From assembly GCA_028694215.1 (NCBI GenBank), contig JAQUTW010000022.1:1-38217 (forward strand): DNA of 38,217 bases, in the 5' to 3' direction. The translations under genes were made by a program, and so were the position numbers. Each line of letters begins with the position of its first letter. The stretch's first letter is position 1. The stretch comes from Paludibacteraceae bacterium. Its GTDB lineage: Bacteria > Bacteroidota > Bacteroidia > Bacteroidales > Paludibacteraceae. Of this stretch, positions 30,706 to 38,217 are shown piece by piece. Below the pieces are notes generated by a model. It had not been told where the DNA came from. It saw nothing but the letters and a program-made list of their open reading frames with translations, and ran no database searches.

Positions 30706-32610
30706 ATGAAAAAGATTACTTTGGTTCTTTCTATTTTGTGTCTTTGCTATTTGCAAAATTGTTTAGCAGCAACTCTTATTGGACACAGAGGCAGTTTCTG
30801 GGGTGTCGAAAGTACTTCTGAAGCGTTTATCAATGGTGCAAAATTTGGTTTTAACGGTTTGGAAACAGACATTAAAGTTACCAGTGATACAAAATTTGTA
30901 TGTTGCCACGATGATAACTTATCGCGTTTTGGTCATTCTGATGCCGTAATTGCAAGTTCTACATTAGCAAGTTTAAAAGCACTCACAATGTCACAAACTC
31001 GTGGTGGAATATCTTATACCGGCACCATTTGTACGCTTGAAGAATATTTGGACATTTGCAAACAATACAATCTTTTCCCCTTGATTGAGCTAAAATGGGC
31101 AACCGGAATCAATACCGGTGATTGTTCCAATATTCCTGCACTCATTAGTGTCATACAATCAAAAGGGATGTTTGAAAAAGCAATATTTCTAACCTCAATG
31201 AAAGCCTGTTTGGAATATATTCGCAAAAATTATCCTACTGCCAATATGCAATTTTTATGCTATGATACTACTGCCGAAACAAACTTGGAATGGTGTATTA
31301 CCAATAAATCACACGTTGATATTGGTAAAGGGACAGGATTGACAGCCAATGTAGTTAAAAGCTATCACGATCAGGGATTATTGGTTAATGTTTGGACAAT
31401 CAACACCATAGCTGAATATCTTGAATATAAAAGTAAAGGCTGTGATATGTTTACGACTGATTCTTTAGATTTGTCAGGAATTCTGGAGCCTGATGACGAA
31501 GTGAGTTTCGTGTCTTTATGGACAAAAACCATGACAGATGCGCCATATCTTACCAACACCACTTCGCAACGTTCTATGGCTGTGTACAACAGCGAATTAT
31601 ATATTCCGGATATGAATAACGGAAAAATTGCAGTAGTAGCAGGCGAAACTGGTAACTTGAAACGAACCATTCAAACAGATTTGGAAAGTACATTTTTAAG
31701 CTGTGTTCGTTTTACCCAAGACGGAGTGATGTTGCTGGGAAGTACACGCAACTTGAAAGATACCTTATCTATTTATCGTTGTGACCAAGAAGGAAACACC
31801 GCACTCTTAGGAAAAAAAACAATAGACGGTTTTGGATTGACAGATTACTTTGATGTATATGGAGCATTGAACAGCGCAAACGGCGGTTTTATAGTTGCTG
31901 CGAGCAATCAAGGTAAAGCGGTAAAAATTCCTTTTCAAAATGGAGCCTTGGGCGAGCCTATTCTATTCGATGGTCACAAAGGCAGCAATATTTCAGGAAC
32001 TCATGCCATTGTTCAATCCGACAGCACATTCATTATTACAGGAGTACGCTCTGCTCGTAAATTATACAGCATAGACGGATCTTGGTCAAAATCATTTGGA
32101 GCGCCTACTCCTGCAACCTTAGCTGTCGATGGCGATTGTTTTTCACTCAACGGACACGATTATTATGCCTCGGTAGAAACACGATTTGGCTCATTCAAAT
32201 TATTTGACATCAGCCATAGTATTGACAGCCCTGTGGTTTTCGACAATGCCACAGCTGCTTTGGGAACAACTGCCAACACTGCCATTACTTCACCACTATG
32301 TGCCGAAGAAACACCTGATTATGTGACACTTTATATTTTGGCAACCAATAATGGTATAGCCGCCTATCGTTTACAGAAAAAACTGGTCGGGGTATCTTCC
32401 ATAGAACAAGCCGTACCGATTTTTTATGTAAAAGACGGTATCATTACTATTGAAAATGCAACAGGAAAAGAAGTTTCTGTGTACGACATTATGGGAAGGA
32501 AACTTTTATCAAAATCCATATCCTCTCCCCTGTTTTCCCTCGAAAAATTACCTCAAAAACAGTTATACATCATCAAAATTGGTCAAGATGTTTTTAAAAC
32601 TGTACTCTAA
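30706..32610 (+). CDS. Secreted glycerophosphodiester phosphodiesterase with beta-propeller-like domain and T9SS sorting domain
   Basis: GDPDs split glycerophosphodiesters into glycerol-3-phosphate and an alcohol. After a signal peptide (ending CLAA-T), residues 24-265 form a GDPD TIM barrel with His27 (LIGHRGSFWG), Glu53 and Asp55 (ETDIKV) and His68-Asp69 (CCHDDN). PLIELKW and VNVWTINT follow. The usual ENT after HRG is EST here. Residues 270-560 are rich in beta strands with repeated SLWTK, DGVMLLGSTR and NGGFIVAASNQG-like blades, a possible beta-propeller. The last 80 residues are a T9SS sorting-type domain (VSVYDIMGRKLL, KQLYIIKIG, FKTVL). I chose the second Met (30706), which starts MKKITLV; the Met at 30700 adds two residues. 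The enzyme would act on lipids or wall polymers outside the cell. Confidence 0.85.
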   Translation: MKKITLVLSILCLCYLQNCLAATLIGHRGSFWGVESTSEAFINGAKFGFNGLETDIKVTSDTKFVCCHDDNLSRFGHSDAVIASSTLASLKALTMSQTRGGISYTGTICTLEEYLDICKQYNLFPLIELKWATGINTGDCSNIPALISVIQSKGMFEKAIFLTSMKACLEYIRKNYPTANMQFLCYDTTAETNLEWCITNKSHVDIGKGTGLTANVVKSYHDQGLLVNVWTINTIAEYLEYKSKGCDMFTTDSLDLSGILEPDDEVSFVSLWTKTMTDAPYLTNTTSQRSMAVYNSELYIPDMNNGKIAVVAGETGNLKRTIQTDLESTFLSCVRFTQDGVMLLGSTRNLKDTLSIYRCDQEGNTALLGKKTIDGFGLTDYFDVYGALNSANGGFIVAASNQGKAVKIPFQNGALGEPILFDGHKGSNISGTHAIVQSDSTFIITGVRSARKLYSIDGSWSKSFGAPTPATLAVDGDCFSLNGHDYYASVETRFGSFKLFDISHSIDSPVVFDNATAALGTTANTAITSPLCAEETPDYVTLYILATNNGIAAYRLQKKLVGVSSIEQAVPIFYVKDGIITIENATGKEVSVYDIMGRKLLSKSISSPLFSLEKLPQKQLYIIKIGQDVFKTVL

Positions 32611-32620
32611 CTTTTAAAAA

Positions 32621-33676
32621 ATGAAGGTTTTTAGGTTTTTGCTGTATCCATTCGCTTTGGTGTATGGAATAATAACCATAGTGCGTAATTTTTTATTTGA
32701 CACACATTTGTTGTCCTCTAAAAAATTTGACATTCCAACTATTTCTATAGGTAACATATCTGTGGGTGGTACCGGCAAAACTCCTCATTCAGAATACCTA
32801 ATTCGTTTACTACAAAAACATTACCAAACAGCCTTTTTAAGCAGAGGGTATCGCAGAAAAACACATGGTTTTATGTTGGCAGATGCCACATCAAATGCAC
32901 AGTTAATTGGCGATGAACCATTTCAGGTAACTCAAAAATTTCCGAAAATACAAGTGGCCGTTGATGAAAAACGTGTCGAAGGCATTGAACAACTTTTACA
33001 ATTATCACCAATCTTACAAGTAGTATTATTGGACGATGCCTTTCAACATCGTTATGTGCAACCGGGACTTTCAATCCTGCTAACAGATTATCATCATTTG
33101 TGGACTGATGATTTTCTTTTGCCATACGGAAGGTTACGCGAGCCCAAATGCAGTTCCAAACGTGCCAATATTGTTATTGTAACCAAATGCCCGGAAAACT
33201 TATCAGAACGACAACAAGCAAAAATACGTAACAAACTGAAAATAAGACAATCACAAAGTATCTATTTTACTACATATTGTTACGCCACCCCCAAAGCTCT
33301 GTTTCATAAAAACCAAGGGGATATTACTCCCGACAGTTCTATTTTATTGGTAACAGGAGTTGTCTCTGCACAAGGATTAGAAACACATTTGCGCACACTG
33401 ACAAACAACATTCAAACATTAAAGTTTCCGGATCACCATTTTTTTTCGGCCAAAGATATATGTACCATTATGTCTGAATATGAGAAACTACCACTTGAAA
33501 ACCGTATGATAATTGTTACGGAAAAAGATGCCGCACGCTTGACAAGCATGAACGACAAACTTCCCAACTTATTGAAAGACACTATTTATTCGATAGGAAT
33601 AGAAGTTAGTTTTCTCAATCATCGCTCAGAATTTGACACAAAAATCCTTAATTTTATTTCGGATTTTCAGGCATAG
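32621..33676 (+). CDS. lpxK: Tetraacyldisaccharide 4'-kinase
   Basis: LpxK adds the 4'-phosphate to the lipid A precursor at the cytoplasmic side of the inner membrane. An N-terminal hydrophobic helix (FLLYPFALVYGIITI) anchors it. The P-loop is GGTGKTP with Lys53 (ISIGNISVGGTGKTP), and SRGYRRKTHGF and GDEPFQVTQKFP follow. VVLLDDAFQHRYVQP carries the catalytic Asp pair, and FPDHHFFSAKDI lies near the end. Length 351 is usual. It begins 10 bases after the phosphodiesterase gene, and no terminator separates them. Lipid A and T9SS are linked in this phylum, since PorV was first described as an LPS-modifying protein and cargo is attached to A-LPS. Confidence 0.95.
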   Translation: MKVFRFLLYPFALVYGIITIVRNFLFDTHLLSSKKFDIPTISIGNISVGGTGKTPHSEYLIRLLQKHYQTAFLSRGYRRKTHGFMLADATSNAQLIGDEPFQVTQKFPKIQVAVDEKRVEGIEQLLQLSPILQVVLLDDAFQHRYVQPGLSILLTDYHHLWTDDFLLPYGRLREPKCSSKRANIVIVTKCPENLSERQQAKIRNKLKIRQSQSIYFTTYCYATPKALFHKNQGDITPDSSILLVTGVVSAQGLETHLRTLTNNIQTLKFPDHHFFSAKDICTIMSEYEKLPLENRMIIVTEKDAARLTSMNDKLPNLLKDTIYSIGIEVSFLNHRSEFDTKILNFISDFQA

Positions 33677-33730
33677 AATCCTCCCTGCATTTACATTGAA
33701 CTGACACGACAATAAGTCATATATTTTTTG

Positions 33731-33738
33731 TATTTTTG
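33731..33738 (+). promoter_or_regulatory. -7 promoter box of the agmatinase gene
   Basis: TATTTTTG followed by CAAAA, 20 bases before the ATG at 33759. No -33 box at the right distance. Confidence 0.5.
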
Positions 33739-33758
33739 CAAAATAATAAATTAGAATT

Positions 33759-34610
33759 ATGGAAAATTTTGCCGGTCTGACCGGGGAATATGCAGATTAC
33801 AAAACATCAAAGATTGTAGTAGTACCAGTACCTTATGATGCCACAAGCAGTTGGGTACATGGTTCTGAGAACGGACCTGAAGCTTTGTTGGAAGCCTCTG
33901 TACAATTGGAATGGTTCGACATCGAAACACAAACTGAAGTTTACAAACACGGCATTCATACCGCAGCCCCAATAAAAGAAGACACCACACCCGAAGCATT
34001 GTGCAGTGCTGTTGAAACCAAAATCGAAGAACTATTTGACGCCGTAAAATATCCGGTAACCATAGGCGGAAATCATACAGTAAGTATTGGTGCCATTCGT
34101 GCAGCCGCCAAAAAATTTGAAAACTTAACCGTTTTACAATTGGATGCACATTCCGATTTACGAAGAAGTTATGAAGGAACGGACTTGAGCCATGCCTGCG
34201 TAATGAATCAAGCCAAAAAAGTGGCAAACATCACACAAGTAGGCATTCGCAGCCAATGTATTGAAGAAACAGATAATTTTGACCCAAAACGGATTTTTTA
34301 TGCGTTGGATATTTTTCATGACAAGGACAATAGTTGGGAGAAACGGGCAAAAGCAACTTTAAGCAAAAATATTTATCTAACCATTGACTTAGATGTTTTC
34401 GACCCTGCTTATGTGCCTTCGACAGGAACTCCGGAACCCGGAGGACTGAATTATTTTCAAATATTGCATTTTCTACGTCAGATATTTACAGAATTTAATA
34501 TAGTCGGATTTGATGTGGTAGAGTTATGTCCAAATCCCGCAGCCAAAGCGTCCGATTTTTTGGCAGCTCGACTCATCTATCAATTGTTAACTTATAAATT
34601 CTGTATTTAA
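33759..34610 (+). CDS. speB: Agmatinase (ureohydrolase family)
   Basis: Ureohydrolases use two Mn ions. All six ligands are visible: His106 (GGNHTVS), Asp129, His131 and Asp133 (LDAHSDLR), and Asp210 and Asp212 (DLDVFDPAYVPSTGTPEPGG). The TPEPGG loop and length (283) favour agmatinase, which releases urea from agmatine to give putrescine, over arginase. Guanidinobutyrase or another ureohydrolase cannot be excluded. The N-terminus (VVPVPYDATSSW) fits SpeB homologues. thiL starts 31 bases downstream. The gene is probably under its own promoter. Confidence 0.9.
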   Translation: MENFAGLTGEYADYKTSKIVVVPVPYDATSSWVHGSENGPEALLEASVQLEWFDIETQTEVYKHGIHTAAPIKEDTTPEALCSAVETKIEELFDAVKYPVTIGGNHTVSIGAIRAAAKKFENLTVLQLDAHSDLRRSYEGTDLSHACVMNQAKKVANITQVGIRSQCIEETDNFDPKRIFYALDIFHDKDNSWEKRAKATLSKNIYLTIDLDVFDPAYVPSTGTPEPGGLNYFQILHFLRQIFTEFNIVGFDVVELCPNPAAKASDFLAARLIYQLLTYKFCI

Positions 34611-34641
34611 TAATCACAACAAGCTGTAAACCAATAAAAAC

Positions 34642-35673
34642 ATGACAGAAATTTCATCAATAGGAGAATTTGCATTAATCAAACAACTGACGGAACATAT
34701 TAAATTAAAAAATCCGTCTTCAATACAAGGTGTGGGCGATGATGCCGCCGTAATAGATGCAGGTGACAAACAAATATTGACAACAACCGACTTATTATTG
34801 GAAGGCATTCATTTTGATTTGATGTATGTGCCATTAAAACATTTAGGTTACAAAGCGGCTGTCGTTAATTTTTCGGATATTTATGCCATGAATGGCAAAC
34901 CAACACAATTGTTGGTATCTATAGGCATATCCAACCGCTTTTCGGTAGAACAGGTTGATGAAATTTATGCCGGAATTTATTTAGCCTGCGAAAAATATGG
35001 TGTTGATGTTGTTGGAGGCGACACTTCGGCTTCTGTAACCGGTTTGACTCTGAGTTTGACATGTATAGGCGAAGCCGATAAAGATAAAGTAACCTTACGT
35101 TCGGGTGCAAAACCAAACGACTTGATTTGTGTTTCGGGAGATTTGGGAGCCGCCTATATGGGATTGCAATTATTGGAACGAGAAAATACCATTTTCAAAT
35201 CGCAAAAAGATGCTGATTTTCAACCCGATTTTGCCAGCAAAGAATACATTCTCGAACGACAATTGAAACCGGAAGCTCGCAAGGACATTATTGAATTGTT
35301 GGCAAAAAACAAATTGCAGCCAACCGCCATGATGGACGTGTCAGATGGCTTATCGTCAGAATTGATGCATATTTGCAAAGCAAGCGGCGTAGGTTGCCGT
35401 GTTTATGAAGATAAAATTCCTATCGATTACCAAACCGCCTCAATGGCTGAAGAATTTAATATGAATTTGGTAACGGCGGCACTCAATGGTGGCGAAGACT
35501 ATGAATTGCTGTTTACCGTTCCACTCGAATGGCACGATAAAATCAAGGATTTAGAAGGAATCCACGAAATCGGTTACATTACCTCTCCCGATTTGGGAGC
35601 TGCTTTAGTAACGCGCGACGGACAAGAAATTACCTTAAAAGCTCAAGGTTGGGTCGCTTTTGATAAAAAATGA
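34642..35673 (+). CDS. thiL: Thiamine-monophosphate kinase
   Basis: ThiL makes thiamine diphosphate from thiamine monophosphate and ATP, the last step of the pathway. The PurM/AIR-synthase-like fold shows the N-terminal GVGDDAAVIDAG, the metal-binding TTDLLLEGIHFDL, AAVVNFSDIYAMNG, the central VVGGDTSAS and the C-terminal AMMDVSDGLSSEL and LNGGEDYELLFTV. Length 343 is typical. No riboswitch (THI box) is visible upstream. It follows the agmatinase gene closely and is followed by a new promoter box overlapping its end. Confidence 0.95.
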   Translation: MTEISSIGEFALIKQLTEHIKLKNPSSIQGVGDDAAVIDAGDKQILTTTDLLLEGIHFDLMYVPLKHLGYKAAVVNFSDIYAMNGKPTQLLVSIGISNRFSVEQVDEIYAGIYLACEKYGVDVVGGDTSASVTGLTLSLTCIGEADKDKVTLRSGAKPNDLICVSGDLGAAYMGLQLLERENTIFKSQKDADFQPDFASKEYILERQLKPEARKDIIELLAKNKLQPTAMMDVSDGLSSELMHICKASGVGCRVYEDKIPIDYQTASMAEEFNMNLVTAALNGGEDYELLFTVPLEWHDKIKDLEGIHEIGYITSPDLGAALVTRDGQEITLKAQGWVAFDKK

Positions 35674-35674
35674 G

Positions 35675-35682
35675 TACCTTTG
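35675..35682 (+). promoter_or_regulatory. -7 promoter box of rpiB
   Basis: TACCTTTG starts two bases after the thiL stop and lies 39 bases before the ATG at 35722. The -33 box is not well matched. Confidence 0.55.
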
Positions 35683-35721
35683 TACTAAGTTATATTTTGT
35701 AAATATTAATGCTTTGAAACT

Positions 35722-36189
35722 ATGAAACCAATGAATTTAATGTCAATCGGTATTGCTTCCGACCATGCCGGTTACGAACTGAAACAAATCATTATCAAAG
35801 AGATGGAATCTCAAATAGGCAACATCTATGACTACGGAACGTACAGCACCGAAAGTTGCGATTACGCAGATTTTGCACATCCATTGGCAAAAGCAGTTGA
35901 AGGTGGTGCATGCGATTTTGGCATTGCCATTTGTGGCAGTGGCAACGGCATTACAATGACCGTCAACAAGCATCAAGGCATTCGTGCGGCACTGTGTTGG
36001 GAAGTAGAATTGGCATCATTGGCACGCCGCCACAACAACGCCAACATTTTAGGGCTTCCGGCACGATTTATTTCTCAGGAACTGGCATTAGAGATGGTCA
36101 AAACATTTCTAACTACCGACTTCGAAGGTGGTCGTCATCAAAAACGTATTGATAAAATTCCTGTTCAGGAAGAAAATTCCGAAAAATAA
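35722..36189 (+). CDS. rpiB: Ribose-5-phosphate isomerase B
   Basis: RpiB interconverts ribose 5-phosphate and ribulose 5-phosphate in the pentose phosphate pathway. SIGIASDHAGYELKQ is the phosphate-binding N-terminus and the catalytic loop is ICGSGNGITMTVNKH with Cys71 as the base. GIRAALCWEVELASLARRHNNANIL matches the conserved helix and NDAN-like motif. The usual CGTG in the loop is CGSG here. Length 155 is normal. Met4 or Met7 could also be used as start. No terminator separates it from the rpsU promoter. Confidence 0.95.
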   Translation: MKPMNLMSIGIASDHAGYELKQIIIKEMESQIGNIYDYGTYSTESCDYADFAHPLAKAVEGGACDFGIAICGSGNGITMTVNKHQGIRAALCWEVELASLARRHNNANILGLPARFISQELALEMVKTFLTTDFEGGRHQKRIDKIPVQEENSEK

Positions 36190-36220
36190 TTGCAGAAACA
36201 AAAAAAAATAGATACCTTTG
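36189..36220 (+). promoter_or_regulatory. Promoter of rpsU
   Basis: ATTG at 36189-36192, 20 bases, then TACCTTTG at 36213-36220. The -7 box is perfect and the -33 box has one change. It gives a leader of about 43 bases before the ATG at 36269. Confidence 0.75.
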
Positions 36221-36268
36221 CAGCCCTGAAAACAAGTTTTAAAAAACAACTTAATAAATTCAATTAAA

Positions 36269-36460
36269 ATGATTGTAGTTCCCGTAAAAGAAGGCGACAA
36301 TATTGAAAGAGCCTTAAAAAAATTCAAACGTAAATTTGAAAAAACAGGTGTAGTGAGAGAATTGCGTAGTCGTCAGCAATTTGACAAACCGTCAATTGTA
36401 AAACGTGACGAAAAAATGCACGCTATTTACGTTCAAAAATTACAACAAAAAGAGGATTAA
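36269..36460 (+). CDS. rpsU: 30S ribosomal protein S21
   Basis: Small basic protein of 63 residues: MIVVPVKEGDNIERALKKFK at the start, then RKFEKTGVVRELRSRQQFDKPS. It binds near the 3' end of 16S rRNA. In Flavobacterium, structural work showed that bS21 with bS18 and bS6 hides the anti-Shine-Dalgarno, which explains why such genomes rarely use it. No Shine-Dalgarno precedes this gene. It is monocistronic, with its own promoter and a hairpin (36532-36562) downstream that may be the terminator. Confidence 0.96.
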   Translation: MIVVPVKEGDNIERALKKFKRKFEKTGVVRELRSRQQFDKPSIVKRDEKMHAIYVQKLQQKED

Positions 36461-36531
36461 TCAGAATCCACTCTCCTTTAATTTGTAACAAGATTTAGGT
36501 CAACCTTCTAAAAAAGTTGCCGAACAGCACG

Positions 36532-36623
36532 ACAGTATGAGGATTTCTCGTACTGTTTTGTCGTGTTTATGCCATTCAGCAAAAAAGACACATCATCTAC
36601 GAGAATACTCGTATTGTTTTGTC
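36532..36623 (+). repeat. Tandem hairpin repeats between rpsU and the BspA-like gene
   Basis: Two related units each consist of a hairpin whose right arm runs into TGTTTTGTC. Unit 1 pairs ACAGTATGAG (36532-36541) with CTCGTACTGT (36547-36556). Unit 2 pairs TACGAG (36598-36603) with CTCGTA (36608-36613). The shared 16 bases, CTCGTA(C/T)TGTTTTGTC, lie at 36547-36562 and 36608-36623, 61 bases apart. They could be terminator duplicates or a regulatory repeat. Confidence 0.8.
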
Positions 36624-36644
36624 TAAAAAAATAGTTTAACTTTG
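36613..36644 (+). promoter_or_regulatory. Promoter of the BspA-like gene
   Basis: ATTG at 36613-36616, 20 bases, then TAACTTTG at 36637-36644. Transcription would start near 36650, giving a leader of about 20 bases to the inferred start at 36670. The -33 box lies inside the second hairpin repeat. Confidence 0.65.
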
Positions 36645-36669
36645 TGGACAATATTAAAACAGCTCTATT

Positions 36670-38106
36670 ATAAACAAAAAATTATTTCTTTTTGCTGCCG
36701 CAATGATTTGCGGAGCAATGTACTGCCATGCTGCAGTAGGTGACACGTTTAACAAAACGTATGGATCGTACTCGGTAACGTACAAAATTATTTCTGAAAA
36801 TCCTAACGAAGTTAGTGTAAAAAAAGTTAGTGTAACATCTAGTCCTGAGGTAACAATTCCTGCGTCCATTACTAACGAAAGCTTAACGTACAACGTTACC
36901 GCTATTGCCGATTTGGCTTGTTCCAACGAGGTAAATATACCAAAGATCACTTTCCCTGATGCCATCACATCCATTGGAAAAGAAGCGTTTAACTGTTGCT
37001 ACGCACTTACCGAGTTCACCATTCCCGCATCGGTAAAAACAATCTCTAACGGTGCTTTTCAAAATTGTAGGTCGATAACATCATTTACCATTCCGGCGGC
37101 TGTAACCCAAATAGGAAGATACAATGTATTTCTCCTGAATACCAGTCTGACTGCCATTAATGTTGACGCAGCCAATACCACTTATTCATCACATAATGGT
37201 GTATTATTCAGCAAAGATAAAAAAACTTTATTGCGCTTTCCGGACGGAAAAAGCCAAACCTATGCAGTACCAAATTTTGTAGATACCATTGGTACCGATG
37301 CTTTTCGCTACAATACAAAGATCAAATCGGTCATTATTTCGGACAGTGTAACACACATTGCTCCGGCTGCTTTTTTTCAGAGCGACGTAGAGTCAATCAC
37401 AATGGGAAAAGGCATTACTTACATTGGGGATAATGGTTTTCGTATGTGCAATAACTTAGGAGAGTTTGTCTGCCATGTAGAGGAGCCAAGCAGCATCACA
37501 ACAGGCAATTATATCTTTCTTGATGTAAAAACAGACAGTTGTATTCTGAGAGTTCCGGAAGGGTGTGTAGAGAAATACAAAAATATCTACCCATGGAAAA
37601 AATTTACCAATATTGTGGAAATAGAACCTGTAGTAGGAAACCGGTTTGAGAAAGACGGCATCATGTACGAGATAACCTCACTCACTCCTAACGAGGTAAA
37701 AGTAATTTATAAAGATCCTCTTTATACGGGTGTTATTACTATTCCGGCTTCTGTAGACAAAGGAAGAACCTATAACGTTACCGCCATAGGAGATGCTGCT
37801 TTTGCAAATTGCAGTGAGGTTACAGCCATTAACATTCCTAATAGCGTCAACTCTATTCGTATGGGTGCTTTTAAGGGTTGCACCAAGTTGACTTCCATCG
37901 TTATTCCCAACCAAGTTACTGTCATTAACACTTTGACATTTGCCAACTGCGGTTTGACATCTTTCACAATTCCTCAAAACATTACCAAAATTGGAAGTGG
38001 CGCTTTCTCTGATTGTACGGCATTAAGTAAAATTATCAGCAACATAGAAAATCCGGATAATGTTACTTTAGGAACAACAGTATTTAAAAATATTGCTGTC
38101 CGGTAA
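36670..38106 (+). CDS. Secreted BspA-like leucine-rich-repeat protein with abnormal start and shortened end
   Basis: LRR_5 (BspA-type) repeats fill the protein, with motifs such as AIADLACSNEVN, SIGKEAFNCCYALTEFTIP and IGDAAFANCSEVTAINIP. There are two modules: about 36730-37615, which ends in CILRVPEGCVEKYK...W.KFTNIVEI, and about 37640-38106, which stops at GTTVFKNIAVR just where the C-x-L-x-VP segment should follow. No T9SS sorting domain is present. The first ATG is at 36703, but the frame upstream reads I-NKKLFLFAAAMICGAMYC-HAA, a complete signal peptide. Its first codon would be ATA (36670) or ATT (36667), and an in-frame stop lies at 36655. The start given here is therefore inferred from the signal peptide. 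Either a rare non-AUG start is used or the start codon has been lost. Confidence 0.7.
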   Translation: MNKKLFLFAAAMICGAMYCHAAVGDTFNKTYGSYSVTYKIISENPNEVSVKKVSVTSSPEVTIPASITNESLTYNVTAIADLACSNEVNIPKITFPDAITSIGKEAFNCCYALTEFTIPASVKTISNGAFQNCRSITSFTIPAAVTQIGRYNVFLLNTSLTAINVDAANTTYSSHNGVLFSKDKKTLLRFPDGKSQTYAVPNFVDTIGTDAFRYNTKIKSVIISDSVTHIAPAAFFQSDVESITMGKGITYIGDNGFRMCNNLGEFVCHVEEPSSITTGNYIFLDVKTDSCILRVPEGCVEKYKNIYPWKKFTNIVEIEPVVGNRFEKDGIMYEITSLTPNEVKVIYKDPLYTGVITIPASVDKGRTYNVTAIGDAAFANCSEVTAINIPNSVNSIRMGAFKGCTKLTSIVIPNQVTVINTLTFANCGLTSFTIPQNITKIGSGAFSDCTALSKIISNIENPDNVTLGTTVFKNIAVR

Positions 38107-38129
38107 AAAAATAAAAGCATATAAATTCG

Positions 38130-38170
38130 GTTCAGATTGCCAGTTAATAAGCAATCTGAACTGGATTTTT
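38130..38170 (+). terminator. Terminator after the BspA-like gene
   Basis: GTTCAGATTGC (38130-38140) pairs perfectly with GCAATCTGAAC (38151-38161), followed by TGGATTTTT. The last 47 bases of the window show nothing further. Confidence 0.8.
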
Positions 38171-38217
38171 CAAAAGTAAGCCCCCTATTCAAAAAGAGGT
38201 AGCATATCTGGTGGAGA

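Noticed and set aside
33757-34227. Minus-strand 156-residue open frame opposite the agmatinase gene
   Set aside because: Its sequence is composed of antisense codons of a clearly conserved enzyme and lacks domain features.
34611-34641. Thiamine pyrophosphate riboswitch before thiL
   Set aside because: The gap is only 31 bases and contains no THI-box sequence.

Overview
The window comes from a Bacteroidota genome, most likely the order Bacteroidales. Five things point there: promoters of the Bacteroidota type (TTTG, about 19-21 bases, TAnnTTTG); start sites that almost all lack a Shine-Dalgarno sequence; type IX secretion system (T9SS) genes porE, porU and porV; several secreted proteins with a T9SS C-terminal sorting domain; and lipid A biosynthesis (lpxK). 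The closest genus cannot be named from the sequence alone. No rRNA, tRNA, CRISPR array, integrase or transposase is visible, and no gene-free stretch exceeds 300 bases (the longest, 14219-14512, holds divergent promoters).

Bases 1-7400 are an accessory, visibly AT-rich secretion island. It holds an S74 intramolecular-chaperone protein with a T9SS sorting domain, three diverged small T9SS cargo paralogues, a papain-like (C1A) cysteine peptidase and an unrelated lipoprotein. A 44-bp direct repeat brackets two of the cargo genes. It carries the last codons of the S74 gene, a perfect Shine-Dalgarno and the first codons of a cargo gene. Bases 7400-12800 are housekeeping: ribosomal protein S1 with a long Lys/Ala/Glu tail, a dolichyl-phosphate-mannose-type glycosyltransferase, release factor 2 and a lipid kinase. 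Two secreted proteins lie on the minus strand at 12827-14218.

Bases 14513-20236 look like one operon: porE, a YrdC/Sua5-family protein, an S4 RNA-binding protein, a YjbR-like protein, a CBM9-like protein and an RlhA-like U32 protein. It runs convergently into dgt and a YgjP-like metallopeptidase (minus strand). A small regulator and an orphan ORF follow, then yciH (minus), rex and a FAH-family hydrolase. Bases 25109-33676 carry porU, porV, ispF, a secreted glycerophosphodiesterase and lpxK. After that come agmatinase, thiL, rpiB and rpsU. The window closes with a BspA-like leucine-rich-repeat gene that lacks a normal start codon and looks C-terminally truncated.

Many of the genes connect functionally. 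PorV and PorU form the outer-membrane shuttle and sortase that would process the sorting-domain proteins encoded here, and PorE is the peptidoglycan-binding lipoprotein of the same machine. The most unusual points are the repeat-bracketed cargo cassette with strong Shine-Dalgarno sites, the non-AUG or lost start of the BspA-like gene, and the dispersed short-period intergenic repeats.
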